From: Rhodothermales bacterium
Lineage (GTDB): Bacteria; Bacteroidota; Rhodothermia; Rhodothermales; Bin80
Length of the DNA stretch: 64,000 nucleotides
Assembly: GCA_028278205.1 (NCBI GenBank)
Contig: JANQES010000014.1
Span: 1 to 64,000, forward strand
Direction: 5' to 3'
Shown: positions 50,084-57,660 of the stretch, piece after piece
Layout: every line of letters begins with the position of its first letter
Position numbering within the stretch: the stretch's first letter is position 1
Made by a program: the position numbers and the translations under genes
The notes under the pieces: model-generated
The model's database searches: none
Told to the model about the DNA's origin: nothing
The model's input: only the letters and a program-made list of their open reading frames with translations

Positions 50084-50446
50084 CCGCGCCGTCACGGGGC
50101 GCATGCGCACGTCGGTGGCTATCGAGAGGATCCAGATGAGCGCCCAGCCGCCGGCGATCATCCACCAGTGCTGCGGGGCGGCGCCGGCCCCGGCGAAGGC
50201 ATAGCCGGCAGCCACGGTCACGTTGACGGCATAGAGCACGTGATAAAACCACGCGGGGACGGCCACGACTTTCTGTTTCATCTTGCTGATGGAATGGCCG
50301 CCGAGGAAGAAGAGAACTTTGGCGATGAGCATGAATGGGGTGTAGATCAGCACCATCCACCGCGCCCACGTCAGATCCAGCGCCGCCGCCAGCACGATCA
50401 TCACGGTGACGGCGATGTCTACGAGTGCATCTTTAAGCCACGACAT
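50081..50446 (-). CDS. Small membrane protein, three to four TM segments
   Basis: 121 residues from ATG 50446. Hydrophobic segments ALVDIAVTVMIVLAAALDLT, WMVLIYTPFMLIAKVLFFLG, WFYHVLYAVNVTVAAGYAFA and WWMIAGGWALIWILSIATDV fit an inner-membrane protein. No family recognised with certainty. The TCA stop complement at 50081 is shared with the end of palindrome C3. Confidence 0.65.
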   Translation of the reverse strand: MSWLKDALVDIAVTVMIVLAAALDLTWARWMVLIYTPFMLIAKVLFFLGGHSISKMKQKVVAVPAWFYHVLYAVNVTVAAGYAFAGAGAAPQHWWMIAGGWALIWILSIATDVRMRPVTAR

Positions 50447-50515
50447 ATCTACGCGTCTTTTTGCTTTGATTTCTAGACGCTCCCAAGTATCGGCACGCGA
50501 CGGGGAAACGTAAAA

Positions 50516-50674
50516 TGTGGGGGGAATAGCCAGTGGGATGTGGCCAGTGGGGGTCTTTAGTAATGGCGAATGGCCAATGGGATGTGACCAGTGGGGGTCT
50601 TTATCCTCATTCTTTTCCCTATTGGCCACTGGTCACTCGCTATTCCCCACCAATCCCACTGGCCCTTCGCTCTT
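50516..50674. repeat. CCAGTGGGATGTGG-word palindrome (H1)
   Basis: Left arm 50518-50609 with words GCCAGTGGGATGTGG, CCAGTGGGGGTC, GGCCAATGGGATGTG, and right arm 50625-50674 (CCCTATTGGCCACTGGTCAC..). Loop of about 15 bases. The same words appear as a half at 667-706. Confidence 0.85.
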
Positions 50675-50703
50675 CCCGACGACCCCATGCAGCCACCCTT
50701 TTT

Positions 50704-50722
50704 CTAGGGTTTTCCCCCATAG
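50704..50722. promoter_or_regulatory. Dyad CTAGGG-CCCCCATAG, possible regulator site
   Basis: CTAGGGTTTTCCCCCATAG is an imperfect inverted repeat of the NarL/LuxR-type operator style, followed by a related half AATCAGGATTTCCCC. It lies upstream of the candidate small RNA and its terminator. Function is inference. Confidence 0.3.
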
Positions 50723-50744
50723 AAAAATCAGGATTTCCCCTCTT

Positions 50745-50880
50745 TTCAGCCAGCATGGGGATGCCGAAATTTCTAGTACACCGCATGGGAACGGGACACC
50801 ATAGCTGGAGACAATAACCTCCGCGCATACGACTCAGTCGCAGAAAGGCACTCGCCTCATCGAGTGCCTTTCTTTTCCTG
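50745..50880 (+). ncRNA. Candidate small RNA or leaderless mini-transcript
   Basis: Between the CTAGGG dyad and a classic intrinsic terminator there is no long ORF, only 18 codons from ATG 50755. GCTGGAGACAATAACCTCCGC could form a hairpin (GGAG/CTCC). The combination of upstream dyad, short non-coding stretch and terminator suggests a small RNA of about 130 bases. Not matched to a known family. Confidence 0.3.
50843..50878 (+). terminator. Intrinsic terminator
   Basis: AAAGGCACTCG, a 6-base loop and CGAGTGCCTTT form an 11-base-pair stem followed by CTTTTCC. It is a typical Rho-independent terminator, oriented for plus-strand transcription although no annotated plus-strand gene precedes it. 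Confidence 0.8.
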
Positions 50881-50979
50881 CGAAATTGGCCCTTCTTTAG
50901 CCGAGCAACAAAGTAGCGTTGCCTTCTGTTAGAGCACTATTTTCTGAACTGATAAGTCACTGCATTCCCTCAAATCAAC

Positions 50980-51015
50980 GAGGGTGCCAGCCAAAATCTT
51001 TCAGCCAGCACCCTC
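50980..51015 (-). terminator. Hairpin downstream of the TPR lipoprotein gene
   Basis: GAGGGTGC at 50980-50987 pairs with GCACCCTC at 51008-51015, 12 bases after the stop codon of the minus-strand gene. No T-run follows. Confidence 0.45.
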
Positions 51016-51027
51016 ACGTTTCACGTC

Positions 51028-52365
51028 CTAAGGAATCTGTCGCAGCAACCGGTCGTAGATGCGTTCGGCCAGGCGTAGCGCGATGGTATCGACGAGTTCA
51101 TCGCCCAGTTCTTCGGTGGCGATGCGTTCTTCATCTTCGAAGAGACTTAGCTCCGAGCCGGAGAGGTCGAGGTCGCGGTAGTCGCCGGCAAAGATGGCGC
51201 GCTCGACGCGGCCTGAGACTTCGGCGGTGACGGTGCCTTTGTCCACCTCGCGGCGCGTGCGCGGGTCGATGATGCGATAGACGACTTCGGCATCGAGTTC
51301 GAGCCTGAAGTTTTGCTCGACGTAGGTGGTGTCGTTGGTGCCGCCGGTGGTGGCGCGACGTCCTTTGAGCCTGGCCTTCCGGGTTTTTTCTTTGAGATTA
51401 CGCTCTTTGCGAACCACCTCCGTCCACTCGCCGACGACCACGTAATCGGCCAGGACGACGCGGCCAATCTCGGCGGCCTGCCTCCGCGTGATGATTTCGC
51501 GGTCGTAGCGCAGCCGCCGCAACTCACGGCGAATCTGCACCGGGTCGGCAGCGGCGATGAACGGCATCGACACGGCCCAGTGGTCGTATTGCATCACGTC
51601 GTTGAGGTCTTGCACGACGTTGGACGGCGCCTCGCGGGCTACCTCTTCGGTGCGCCAGAACGGCAGGAAGGCCACGGCCCGCGTGCCGGCCTCCAGCGCC
51701 GTCGCCTGCATAGCCCGCGCCCGTTCTGCCACCGGATGGGTCGGCCCGACGAGATCGATAGCCACCTGCGCGTGGTCGAAACCGGCGCGGTAGTACGCGC
51801 GGCCAAAGTCGTAGTCGGCCCAGCGAAGGTGGACTTCGGCTTGTGAGGCCGTGAGTTGGGCGCGCTGTTCGGGGTCGCTGGTGTAGTCGGCGGCGCGTTG
51901 GTAGGCCCGAAGCGCGGCGTCCCAGTCGCCGGCGCGCTCCGCGCGTTCGGCGCGGTCGATGAAGGAGGCGACAGCGCTTTTGATCACGTCATCCCGAAAC
52001 TGCGCATAGCCGTCGGGCACGTCGAGCGTCACGCCGACATCGGCGGCGGCGTCGAGGAGGGTGTCGAGGCGGTCAAGGGCGCGGAGGGCTCCGTCGTAGT
52101 TGCCTTCGGCCTGCGCGGCATCGGCTTCATCGAAAAACAGGACGACGGCCTGGTTGCCGGCTTCCCGCAGGCGCTCCGGGGCGCCCTCCCAATCCGGCTC
52201 TTTTTCGAGCACCTTGATGTAATATTCGGCAGCCTCGGCGTAGCGGCCTTGAAGCTCAAGATCCTCGGCTTTGTCGTAGCGTTTCTGCGTGCTGGCGCAG
52301 CCGATCATCCACAGCAACGCCGCCAGGCAGATCAACGTCGAAGTCAGTCGTAGCAGTGTATGCAT
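51028..52365 (-). CDS. TPR-containing lipoprotein
   Basis: 445 residues from ATG 52365, preceded by GGAGGTGTCCTGAT (good ribosome site). Lipobox in LAALLWMIGC. N-terminal half TPR-like (KAEDLELQGRYAEAAEYYIKVLEKEP, WDAALRAYQRAADYTSDPEQ); C-terminal half is a domain with TRAVAFLPFWRTEEVAREAP, LADYVVVGEWTEVVRKER and YRIIDPRTRREVDKGTVTAE, resembling LPP20/CsgG-type envelope assembly proteins. Likely periplasmic face of the outer membrane; function unknown. Confidence 0.65.
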   Translation of the reverse strand: MHTLLRLTSTLICLAALLWMIGCASTQKRYDKAEDLELQGRYAEAAEYYIKVLEKEPDWEGAPERLREAGNQAVVLFFDEADAAQAEGNYDGALRALDRLDTLLDAAADVGVTLDVPDGYAQFRDDVIKSAVASFIDRAERAERAGDWDAALRAYQRAADYTSDPEQRAQLTASQAEVHLRWADYDFGRAYYRAGFDHAQVAIDLVGPTHPVAERARAMQATALEAGTRAVAFLPFWRTEEVAREAPSNVVQDLNDVMQYDHWAVSMPFIAAADPVQIRRELRRLRYDREIITRRQAAEIGRVVLADYVVVGEWTEVVRKERNLKEKTRKARLKGRRATTGGTNDTTYVEQNFRLELDAEVVYRIIDPRTRREVDKGTVTAEVSGRVERAIFAGDYRDLDLSGSELSLFEDEERIATEELGDELVDTIALRLAERIYDRLLRQIP

Positions 52366-52452
52366 ATCAGGACACCTCCTGGTTGGGATCAACTTTTTCA
52401 GAGCGTTTTCCAAATGCCTCGAACCCATCACGCTGAATCAACCTCAGCTTCT

Positions 52453-52534
52453 AATTTTGGATTTTGGATTTTAGATTTTGGATTGCTTTCTGGAAAAACC
52501 CAATCCAAAATCCGAAATCCAAAATCCAAAATTC
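52453..52534. repeat. Family-A word palindrome, short loop (A9)
   Basis: Left arm 52453-52485: ATTTTGG, ATTTTGG, ATTTTAG, ATTTTGG, ATTG. Right arm 52499-52534: CCAAT, CCAAAAT, CCGAAAT, CCAAAAT, CCAAAAT. The variant heptamer is second from the loop in both arms. The loop is only about 13 bases, without the core hairpin. Confidence 0.92.
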
Positions 52535-52564
52535 ATTTAACGCTCTAATATCGAGAAAAGGATT

Positions 52565-53767
52565 CTAAACATCCTCATCATCCAGCGAATCAACGATGAT
52601 GCCAAGAGCGTCGTCGAGGACGTCGAAGGGGATGGTGAGCGGCGGTGCCAGGCGCACGAGCGTGTTCGAATGCAGCGTCCAGCCCAGCAGCAGGCCGCGT
52701 TCGAGGCAACGACGGACGACGCGCTCGGTGACGCCCTGGTCGATCAGTTCCATGCCGAGCATGGCGCCGCGCCCGCGCAGTTCGCGGATAAGCGGATGCA
52801 CGAGCCCCGCCCGCACATGCTCGCCGATCTGCACGGCCCGCGCCGGGAGCTTTTCGTCCAACAAAACCTGAAGCGTCGCCAGGGCTGCGGCGCACGAGAC
52901 CGGATGCCCGCCGAAGGTGGTGACATGGCTCAGCGGCGGGTCGCGGCGGAAGGTGTCGAAGATCTCCGGGTTGGCGATGAACGCGCCCAGCGGCATCCCG
53001 CCCGCCATGGCCTTGGCGATGGTCATCACGTCGGGCACGACGCCGAAGCCTTCGAAGGCGAAGAGCGTGCCCGTACGTCCAAAGCCGGTCTGTATTTCGT
53101 CGAAGATCAGCAGCGCGCCCGTCTCGGTGCAGCGCCGCCGCAGCGCCTGCATCCACGCCTTCGAGGGGACGTTGATGCCGCCTTCGCCCTGGATCGGCTC
53201 GGTGATGACACAGGCCGTCGTCGTGTCGATAGCCGCGAGCGCCTCGACGTCGCCGAAGGGCAGAAACGTGACGCCGGGCAAGAGCGGGCGGTACGGATCC
53301 TGGTAGATGCTTCGCCCGGTGACCGAGAGCGCGCCGTGGGTGTCGCCGTGGTACGACCGCTCGAAGGCAATCATGCGGGTCCGCCCGGTGTGTTTTTTGG
53401 CGAGTTTAAGCGCCCCTTCGTTGGCTTCGGCGCCGCTCATCGTGAAATAGACCACCTGAAGCGGCGGCGGAAGCTGCGCCGCCAGGAGCGTCGCAAACGC
53501 GACCTGCGGCTGCTGGATGAACTCGCCGTAGACCATCACGTGCAGGTGCCGGTCTACCTGCGCCTTGACGGCCTCGACCACACGCGGATGCCGGTGCCCC
53601 ACCGACGAGACGGCGATGCCGCTGATGAAATCGATGATCCGCCGCCCATCAGCCAGAAAGATAAACGGCCCCTCGGCGCGCTCGACCGTCAGGCCGAGCG
53701 GCGCGTCGCTCGTCCAGGCGACGTGGCGGGCGAATTGGGCTTCAAGGGAAAACACTAGAGCATTCAC
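52565..53767 (-). CDS. Class III PLP-dependent aminotransferase (ornithine/acetylornithine type)
   Basis: About 400 residues if started at a GTG (53767 or 53755); no ATG lies nearer, and the longer ATG reading runs through repeat DNA. Motifs: IDFISGIAVSSVGHRHPRVV, YFTMSGAEANEGALKLAKKH, AFERSYHGDTHGALSVTG, EPIQGEGGINVPS, LLIFDEIQTGFGRTG and the PLP lysine in MTIAKAMAGGMPLGAF. It transfers an omega-amino group to 2-oxoglutarate; the precise substrate cannot be assigned. Confidence 0.88.
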   Translation of the reverse strand: MNALVFSLEAQFARHVAWTSDAPLGLTVERAEGPFIFLADGRRIIDFISGIAVSSVGHRHPRVVEAVKAQVDRHLHVMVYGEFIQQPQVAFATLLAAQLPPPLQVVYFTMSGAEANEGALKLAKKHTGRTRMIAFERSYHGDTHGALSVTGRSIYQDPYRPLLPGVTFLPFGDVEALAAIDTTTACVITEPIQGEGGINVPSKAWMQALRRRCTETGALLIFDEIQTGFGRTGTLFAFEGFGVVPDVMTIAKAMAGGMPLGAFIANPEIFDTFRRDPPLSHVTTFGGHPVSCAAALATLQVLLDEKLPARAVQIGEHVRAGLVHPLIRELRGRGAMLGMELIDQGVTERVVRRCLERGLLLGWTLHSNTLVRLAPPLTIPFDVLDDALGIIVDSLDDEDV

Positions 53768-54081
53768 CAAAAGACCATACAAGTGCGGCGGTAGAGTGTT
53801 AACATACTGTTTGTCGTGCTTTTTAGAAAAGGGTATGATCGGAAGGTGTTGCCAGGCACAATCCACTCCTCCCTTGAGGGAGGCGGGCTCGCCGAAGGCG
53901 AGGTCGGAGGGTGTAAAACGGCCTAAAGACACCCCCAGTCGCTGCGCGACAGCCCCCTCAAGGGGGCGGTTGGCTTCTGCCGGCAACACCTTCAGATCAC
54001 TACCAAAAAAGACGCCGGGAAATCCCGTTTCGCGCCCTCGCCGCGTCTCCGTGTCGATCCGAACATCTTCCCTCCAGCGTC
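53768..54081. repeat. Spacer with nested palindromic element
   Basis: Outer arms AAGGTGTTGCC (53843-53853) and GGCAACACCTT (53982-53992). Inside: CTCCCTTGAGGGAG, CTCGCCGAAGGCGAG, GGAGGGTGT with ACACCCCC, GTCGCTGCGCGAC and CCCCCTCAAGGGGG. The inner text is a repeat I recall in many Bacteroidota. No gene. Confidence 0.75.
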
Positions 54082-55524
54082 ATGAAACGTTTACCGATAC
54101 ACGCCGTCCTGGCGATGGTCGTCGCCGGCCTCGTCTTGATCGGCTGTGAAGAGCCCGCGCAGGCTCCGGAACCCGATGCGGACCCCGTCACAGCATCGGT
54201 CTCTCAGGACTTTCTCAACGAATCGCAAGAAGCCTTCGACGCCCGGATGCAGTGGTGGCGCGAGGCGCGGTTCGGCCTGTTCATCCACTGGGGCGCCTAT
54301 GCCGTCCCCGCCGGCACCTACAACGGCGAGGTCGTTCGCAGCGTCAGCGAGTGGATCATGAACACGGCGCAGATCCCCGTGACCGAGTACGAGGAATACG
54401 TCCGGCAGTTCAACCCGGAGCAGTTCGATGCCGAAGAATGGGTCCGCATCGCCCAAGACGCCGGGATGAAATACATCATCATCACGTCGAAGCACCACGA
54501 CGGCTTTGCCATCTGGGATTCGAAGACTTCGGATTATGACGTGATGGACGCCGCGCCGTTCAAACGAGACATCCTGCGCGAACTCAAAGACGCCGCCGAT
54601 GAAGCCGGCATCCAACTCGGCTTCTACCACTCGATCATGGACTGGCATCATCCCGACGCCCAGGCGCCGCACTATCCCACCTACAACACGAAGGAGAAGA
54701 CCAACCCCAACTTCCCCCGTTTCGTGGATAATTACCTCAAACCGCAAGTCCAAGAACTCGTCGAAGGCTACGACCCGGCGGTGCTCTGGTTCGACGGCGA
54801 GTGGATCCCCGAATACACGCACGAGATGGGCCTGGACATGTACACCTTCGTCCGGGGGCTCAAGCCCGACATCCTCATCAACAACCGCGTGGACACGGGC
54901 CGCCAGGGGATGCAGGGCATGAACCGCGAAGACCAAAAGTACGCCGGCGATTTCGGCACGCCGGAGCAGGAGATCCTCGAAGGCACCTCGACCTACGATT
55001 GGGAATCGTGCATGACGATGAACGACTCGTGGGGCTACAAAGCTGCCGACGACAACTGGAAATCCGCCGAAACGCTCATTCATAATCTGGTGGACGTGGC
55101 GGCCAAGGGCGGCAACTACCTGCTCAACGTCGGCCCCACCGCCGAGGGCTTGATCCCGCCGGAGAGCGTCGAACGCCTCGCGGCGATGGGCGATTGGATG
55201 AACGTCAACGCCGAAGCCATCTACGGCAGCCGCCTCTGGACGCACTACGAAGAGGGCGAGACGATTCGCTACACGTACACCGGCGGCGACCACGTCTACG
55301 CCATCAGCCTGCCCTGGCCCGCCGGAAAACTGACCCTCCGCAACGTGCAGCCAGAGCCCGATTCGGAGATCTTCCTCCTCGGCTACGACACCCCGCTTGC
55401 CTGGACCTACGACGAAGCCGCCGGCCTGACTATCGAGATCCCCGATGCGCTGCAGGACGAAGCCAATCGGCCCAGCAAATACGCCTACGCCTTCAAGATC
55501 AAATTCCAACCCTCAGCGTCTTAG
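54082..55524 (+). CDS. GH29 alpha-L-fucosidase lipoprotein
   Basis: 480 residues. Lipobox in AGLVLIGC (Cys22). GH29 barrel: FGLFIHWGAYAVPAGTYNGE, EYVRQFNPEQFDAEEWVRIA, ITSKHHDGFAIWDSK, GFYHSIMDWHHP. The nucleophile is Asp238 in VLWFDGEW, followed by GNYLLNVGPTAEGLIPP and a C-terminal beta-sandwich. It removes L-fucose from glycans and starts a cluster with a NodB-like protein, an N-acetylglucosaminyl asparaginase and an SGNH hydrolase. Confidence 0.92.
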   Translation: MKRLPIHAVLAMVVAGLVLIGCEEPAQAPEPDADPVTASVSQDFLNESQEAFDARMQWWREARFGLFIHWGAYAVPAGTYNGEVVRSVSEWIMNTAQIPVTEYEEYVRQFNPEQFDAEEWVRIAQDAGMKYIIITSKHHDGFAIWDSKTSDYDVMDAAPFKRDILRELKDAADEAGIQLGFYHSIMDWHHPDAQAPHYPTYNTKEKTNPNFPRFVDNYLKPQVQELVEGYDPAVLWFDGEWIPEYTHEMGLDMYTFVRGLKPDILINNRVDTGRQGMQGMNREDQKYAGDFGTPEQEILEGTSTYDWESCMTMNDSWGYKAADDNWKSAETLIHNLVDVAAKGGNYLLNVGPTAEGLIPPESVERLAAMGDWMNVNAEAIYGSRLWTHYEEGETIRYTYTGGDHVYAISLPWPAGKLTLRNVQPEPDSEIFLLGYDTPLAWTYDEAAGLTIEIPDALQDEANRPSKYAYAFKIKFQPSAS

Positions 55525-55525
55525 G

Positions 55526-55684
55526 TGATTTTGGATTTTAGATTTTGGATTTTGGATTGATTCAGGCTGGCACGTTCTTGCTTATTGAAAAAGCCGCAAC
55601 AGTCCGACCCGTCTCGGCCTTTTCGATTGCGATGATGGTGCTGGATGAGACCAATCCAAAATCCAAAATCTAAAATCCAAAATT
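55526..55684. repeat. Family-A word palindrome with core, fully register-matched (A10)
   Basis: Left arm 55526-55559: ATTTTGG, ATTTTAG, ATTTTGG, ATTTTGG, ATTG. Right arm 55651-55684: CCAAT, CCAAAAT, CCAAAAT, CTAAAAT, CCAAAAT. All four heptamers pair in register, including the variant. Core: CTTATTGAAAAAGCCGCAAC..CGGCCTTTTCGATTG. It starts after the fucosidase stop and ends 2 bases before the next ATG. Confidence 0.93.
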
Positions 55685-55686
55685 CG

Positions 55687-56460
55687 ATGCGATCACTCAT
55701 CCTGCCGCTGCTGCTCTTCATCGGGTCTTGCTCAACCTCCGAGCGCGTTTTCACCATGGCGCACGGCGGGATTATTCGGGGGGATGCGAGCGAGAAAGAG
55801 ATCGCATTGGTTTTTACCGGCGATGAGTATGCCGACGGTGGCGAGCACATCCGGGCCGTCCTGGCAAGACGCGGCGTGAAGGCGTCTTTCTTTTTTACGG
55901 GGAATTTCTATCGAGAAGAAACCTTCGGCACCCTCATCCGCGCGCTGAAGGCAGACGGGCATTATCTCGGCGCGCATTCCGACAAACATTTGCTCTATTG
56001 TAGCTGGGAAAACCGCGACAGCCTGCTGGTCACTAAAAGTGAATTCATCGACGATCTCGAAGGCAATTATGCGGCGATGGCGGCTTTCGGCATTCGCCGC
56101 GAAGACGCCGGCTTTTTCATGCCGCCCTACGAATGGTACAACGCCCGGATCAGCGCATGGACGGCACAGCAGGGGCTGACGCTCGTCAACTTCACGCCCG
56201 GCACCCGCTCGAACGCCGATTATACAACCCCCGACATGGGCGACCGCTACGTGCCCAGCGACACGATTCTGCAAAGCATCTTGACCTACGAACAGACATC
56301 GCCCGACGGTCTCAACGGCTTCATCTTGCTGGCCCACATCGGCGTGGCGCCCGAACGGACGGATAAATTCTATCGATATCTGGATGATCTCCTGACCGCC
56401 TTGCTGGAGAAGGGCTATCGGTTCAAACGCATCGATGCGTTGCTGGAAAACAGCCGCTAA
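55687..56460 (+). CDS. Polysaccharide deacetylase-like lipoprotein (NodB fold)
   Basis: 257 residues. Leader RSLILPLLLFIGSC is a lipobox. NodB homology: IALVFTGDEYADGGEHIRAV (normally TFDD; here TGDE), ASFFFTGNFYREE and LGAHSDKHLLYC with the two His ligands. FMPPYEWYNARISAW and LLAHIGVAPERTDKFYRYL complete it. The TGDE variant occurs in some glycosidase-like family members. Probably a deacetylase or related hydrolase acting on amino-sugar glycans. Confidence 0.82.
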   Translation: MRSLILPLLLFIGSCSTSERVFTMAHGGIIRGDASEKEIALVFTGDEYADGGEHIRAVLARRGVKASFFFTGNFYREETFGTLIRALKADGHYLGAHSDKHLLYCSWENRDSLLVTKSEFIDDLEGNYAAMAAFGIRREDAGFFMPPYEWYNARISAWTAQQGLTLVNFTPGTRSNADYTTPDMGDRYVPSDTILQSILTYEQTSPDGLNGFILLAHIGVAPERTDKFYRYLDDLLTALLEKGYRFKRIDALLENSR

Positions 56461-56525
56461 CTCTGTTCGTATCTTGCCGCACGCCACGACCCCTCTTCAA
56501 CCTATCGCCCCCTGACCATCACCCG

Positions 56526-57500
56526 ATGACCACGCGACGAACCTTTCTCAAACTCAGCGCCCTCGGCAGTATGCTCACCGGCGGCGTGCTGAAAGCCTGC
56601 GCCCAGAGCCCGGCCGCGGGCGCCGTCAACAAACCCATCGTCATCTCGACGTGGGAGCACGGCCTGGCAGCCAATGCAGCCGCCTGGGACATCCTGGCCA
56701 GCGGCGGACGCGCGCTCGACGCTGTCGAAGCCGGCGTGATGGTCACCGAGTCGGATCCGGAAACCCGGACGGTAGGCTACGGCGGGCGGCCCGACCGCAA
56801 CGGCCACGTCACCCTCGACGCCTGCATCATGGACGAACGGGGCGATTGCGGGTCGGTGGCGTTCCTTCAGCACATCAAAAACCCCATCGCCGTGGCGCGT
56901 CTGGTGATGGAAAAAACGCCGCACGTGATGCTGGTGGGCCAGGGCGCGCTCGACTTCGCGCTGGCGCAGGGTTTTCAGAAGGAAAACCTGCTCACGCCGG
57001 AATCGGAGCAGGAATGGCGTGAATGGATGCAGACGCAGCCCGACGAGGTCAAGGCCGAGATCAACGTCGAAAATCACGACACTATCGGCCTGCTGGCCCT
57101 CGACCAGCATGGCAACCTTTCGGGGGCCTGCACCACCAGCGGGGCCGCCTGGAAACTCCATGGCCGCGTGGGCGATTCGCCCATCATCGGCGCCGGGCTG
57201 TACGTGGACAACGACGTCGGCGGGGCCTGCGCCACCGGCTGGGGCGAAGCCGTCGTCCGGATCGTCGGCTGCCATCTGGTTGTCGAGTTTATGCGGCAGG
57301 GCCACGCGCCGGAAGAAGCCTGCCGCCTGGCCGTCGAGCGGGTCATCGAAAAAAATCCCGACTACCGGGAGATTCAGGTGGGCTTTCTGGCACTCAACAA
57401 GGAGGGCGCCTACGGCAGCTACTGCATCCAGCCGGGCTTCAACTTCGCCGTCTACGACGCCGCCGGCAACCGCATGATCGATGCGAAGAGTCGTCTTTAA
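56526..57500 (+). CDS. N4-(beta-N-acetylglucosaminyl)-L-asparaginase (Tat-exported)
   Basis: 324 residues. Leader MTTRRTFLKLSALG is Tat-type. The Ntn-hydrolase is self-cleaving before Thr186 in VENHDTIGLLALD. ALDAVEAGVMVTESDPETRT, VGYGGRPDRNGHVTLDACIM and DNDVGGACATGWGE are family hallmarks (aspartylglucosaminidase). It splits the GlcNAc-Asn bond of N-glycopeptides, in keeping with the neighbouring fucosidase. Confidence 0.93.
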   Translation: MTTRRTFLKLSALGSMLTGGVLKACAQSPAAGAVNKPIVISTWEHGLAANAAAWDILASGGRALDAVEAGVMVTESDPETRTVGYGGRPDRNGHVTLDACIMDERGDCGSVAFLQHIKNPIAVARLVMEKTPHVMLVGQGALDFALAQGFQKENLLTPESEQEWREWMQTQPDEVKAEINVENHDTIGLLALDQHGNLSGACTTSGAAWKLHGRVGDSPIIGAGLYVDNDVGGACATGWGEAVVRIVGCHLVVEFMRQGHAPEEACRLAVERVIEKNPDYREIQVGFLALNKEGAYGSYCIQPGFNFAVYDAAGNRMIDAKSRL

Positions 57501-57501
57501 G

Positions 57502-57630
57502 ACTGTTTCAAACGATTGCGTGTGCGAAGCCACCTGTTCTTTCTTGCCACAAAGTCACGAAGACACAAAGACTTTGTGACCCTTTGTGTCTTTGTGTCTT
57601 CGTGGCTCAATAAAGACGGGTTGAAACAGC
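57502..57630. repeat. CACAAAGACACAAAG-word palindrome with outer arms
   Basis: Arms 57547-57579 (CACAAAGTCACGAAGACACA..) and 57581-57605 (CCTTTGTGTCTTTGTGTCTT..), enclosed by an outer pair GACTGTTTCAA (57502) and TTGAAACAGC (57621-57630). It lies between the asparaginase and SGNH genes. Confidence 0.88.
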
Positions 57631-57660
57631 ACTAAGCCCTCCCCATCATCCCTTAATCCC

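Noticed and set aside
248-55684. Word repeats considered as CRISPR arrays
   Set aside because: The units are 7-16 bases without spacers of constant length, arms are inverted relative to each other, and no cas gene is present.
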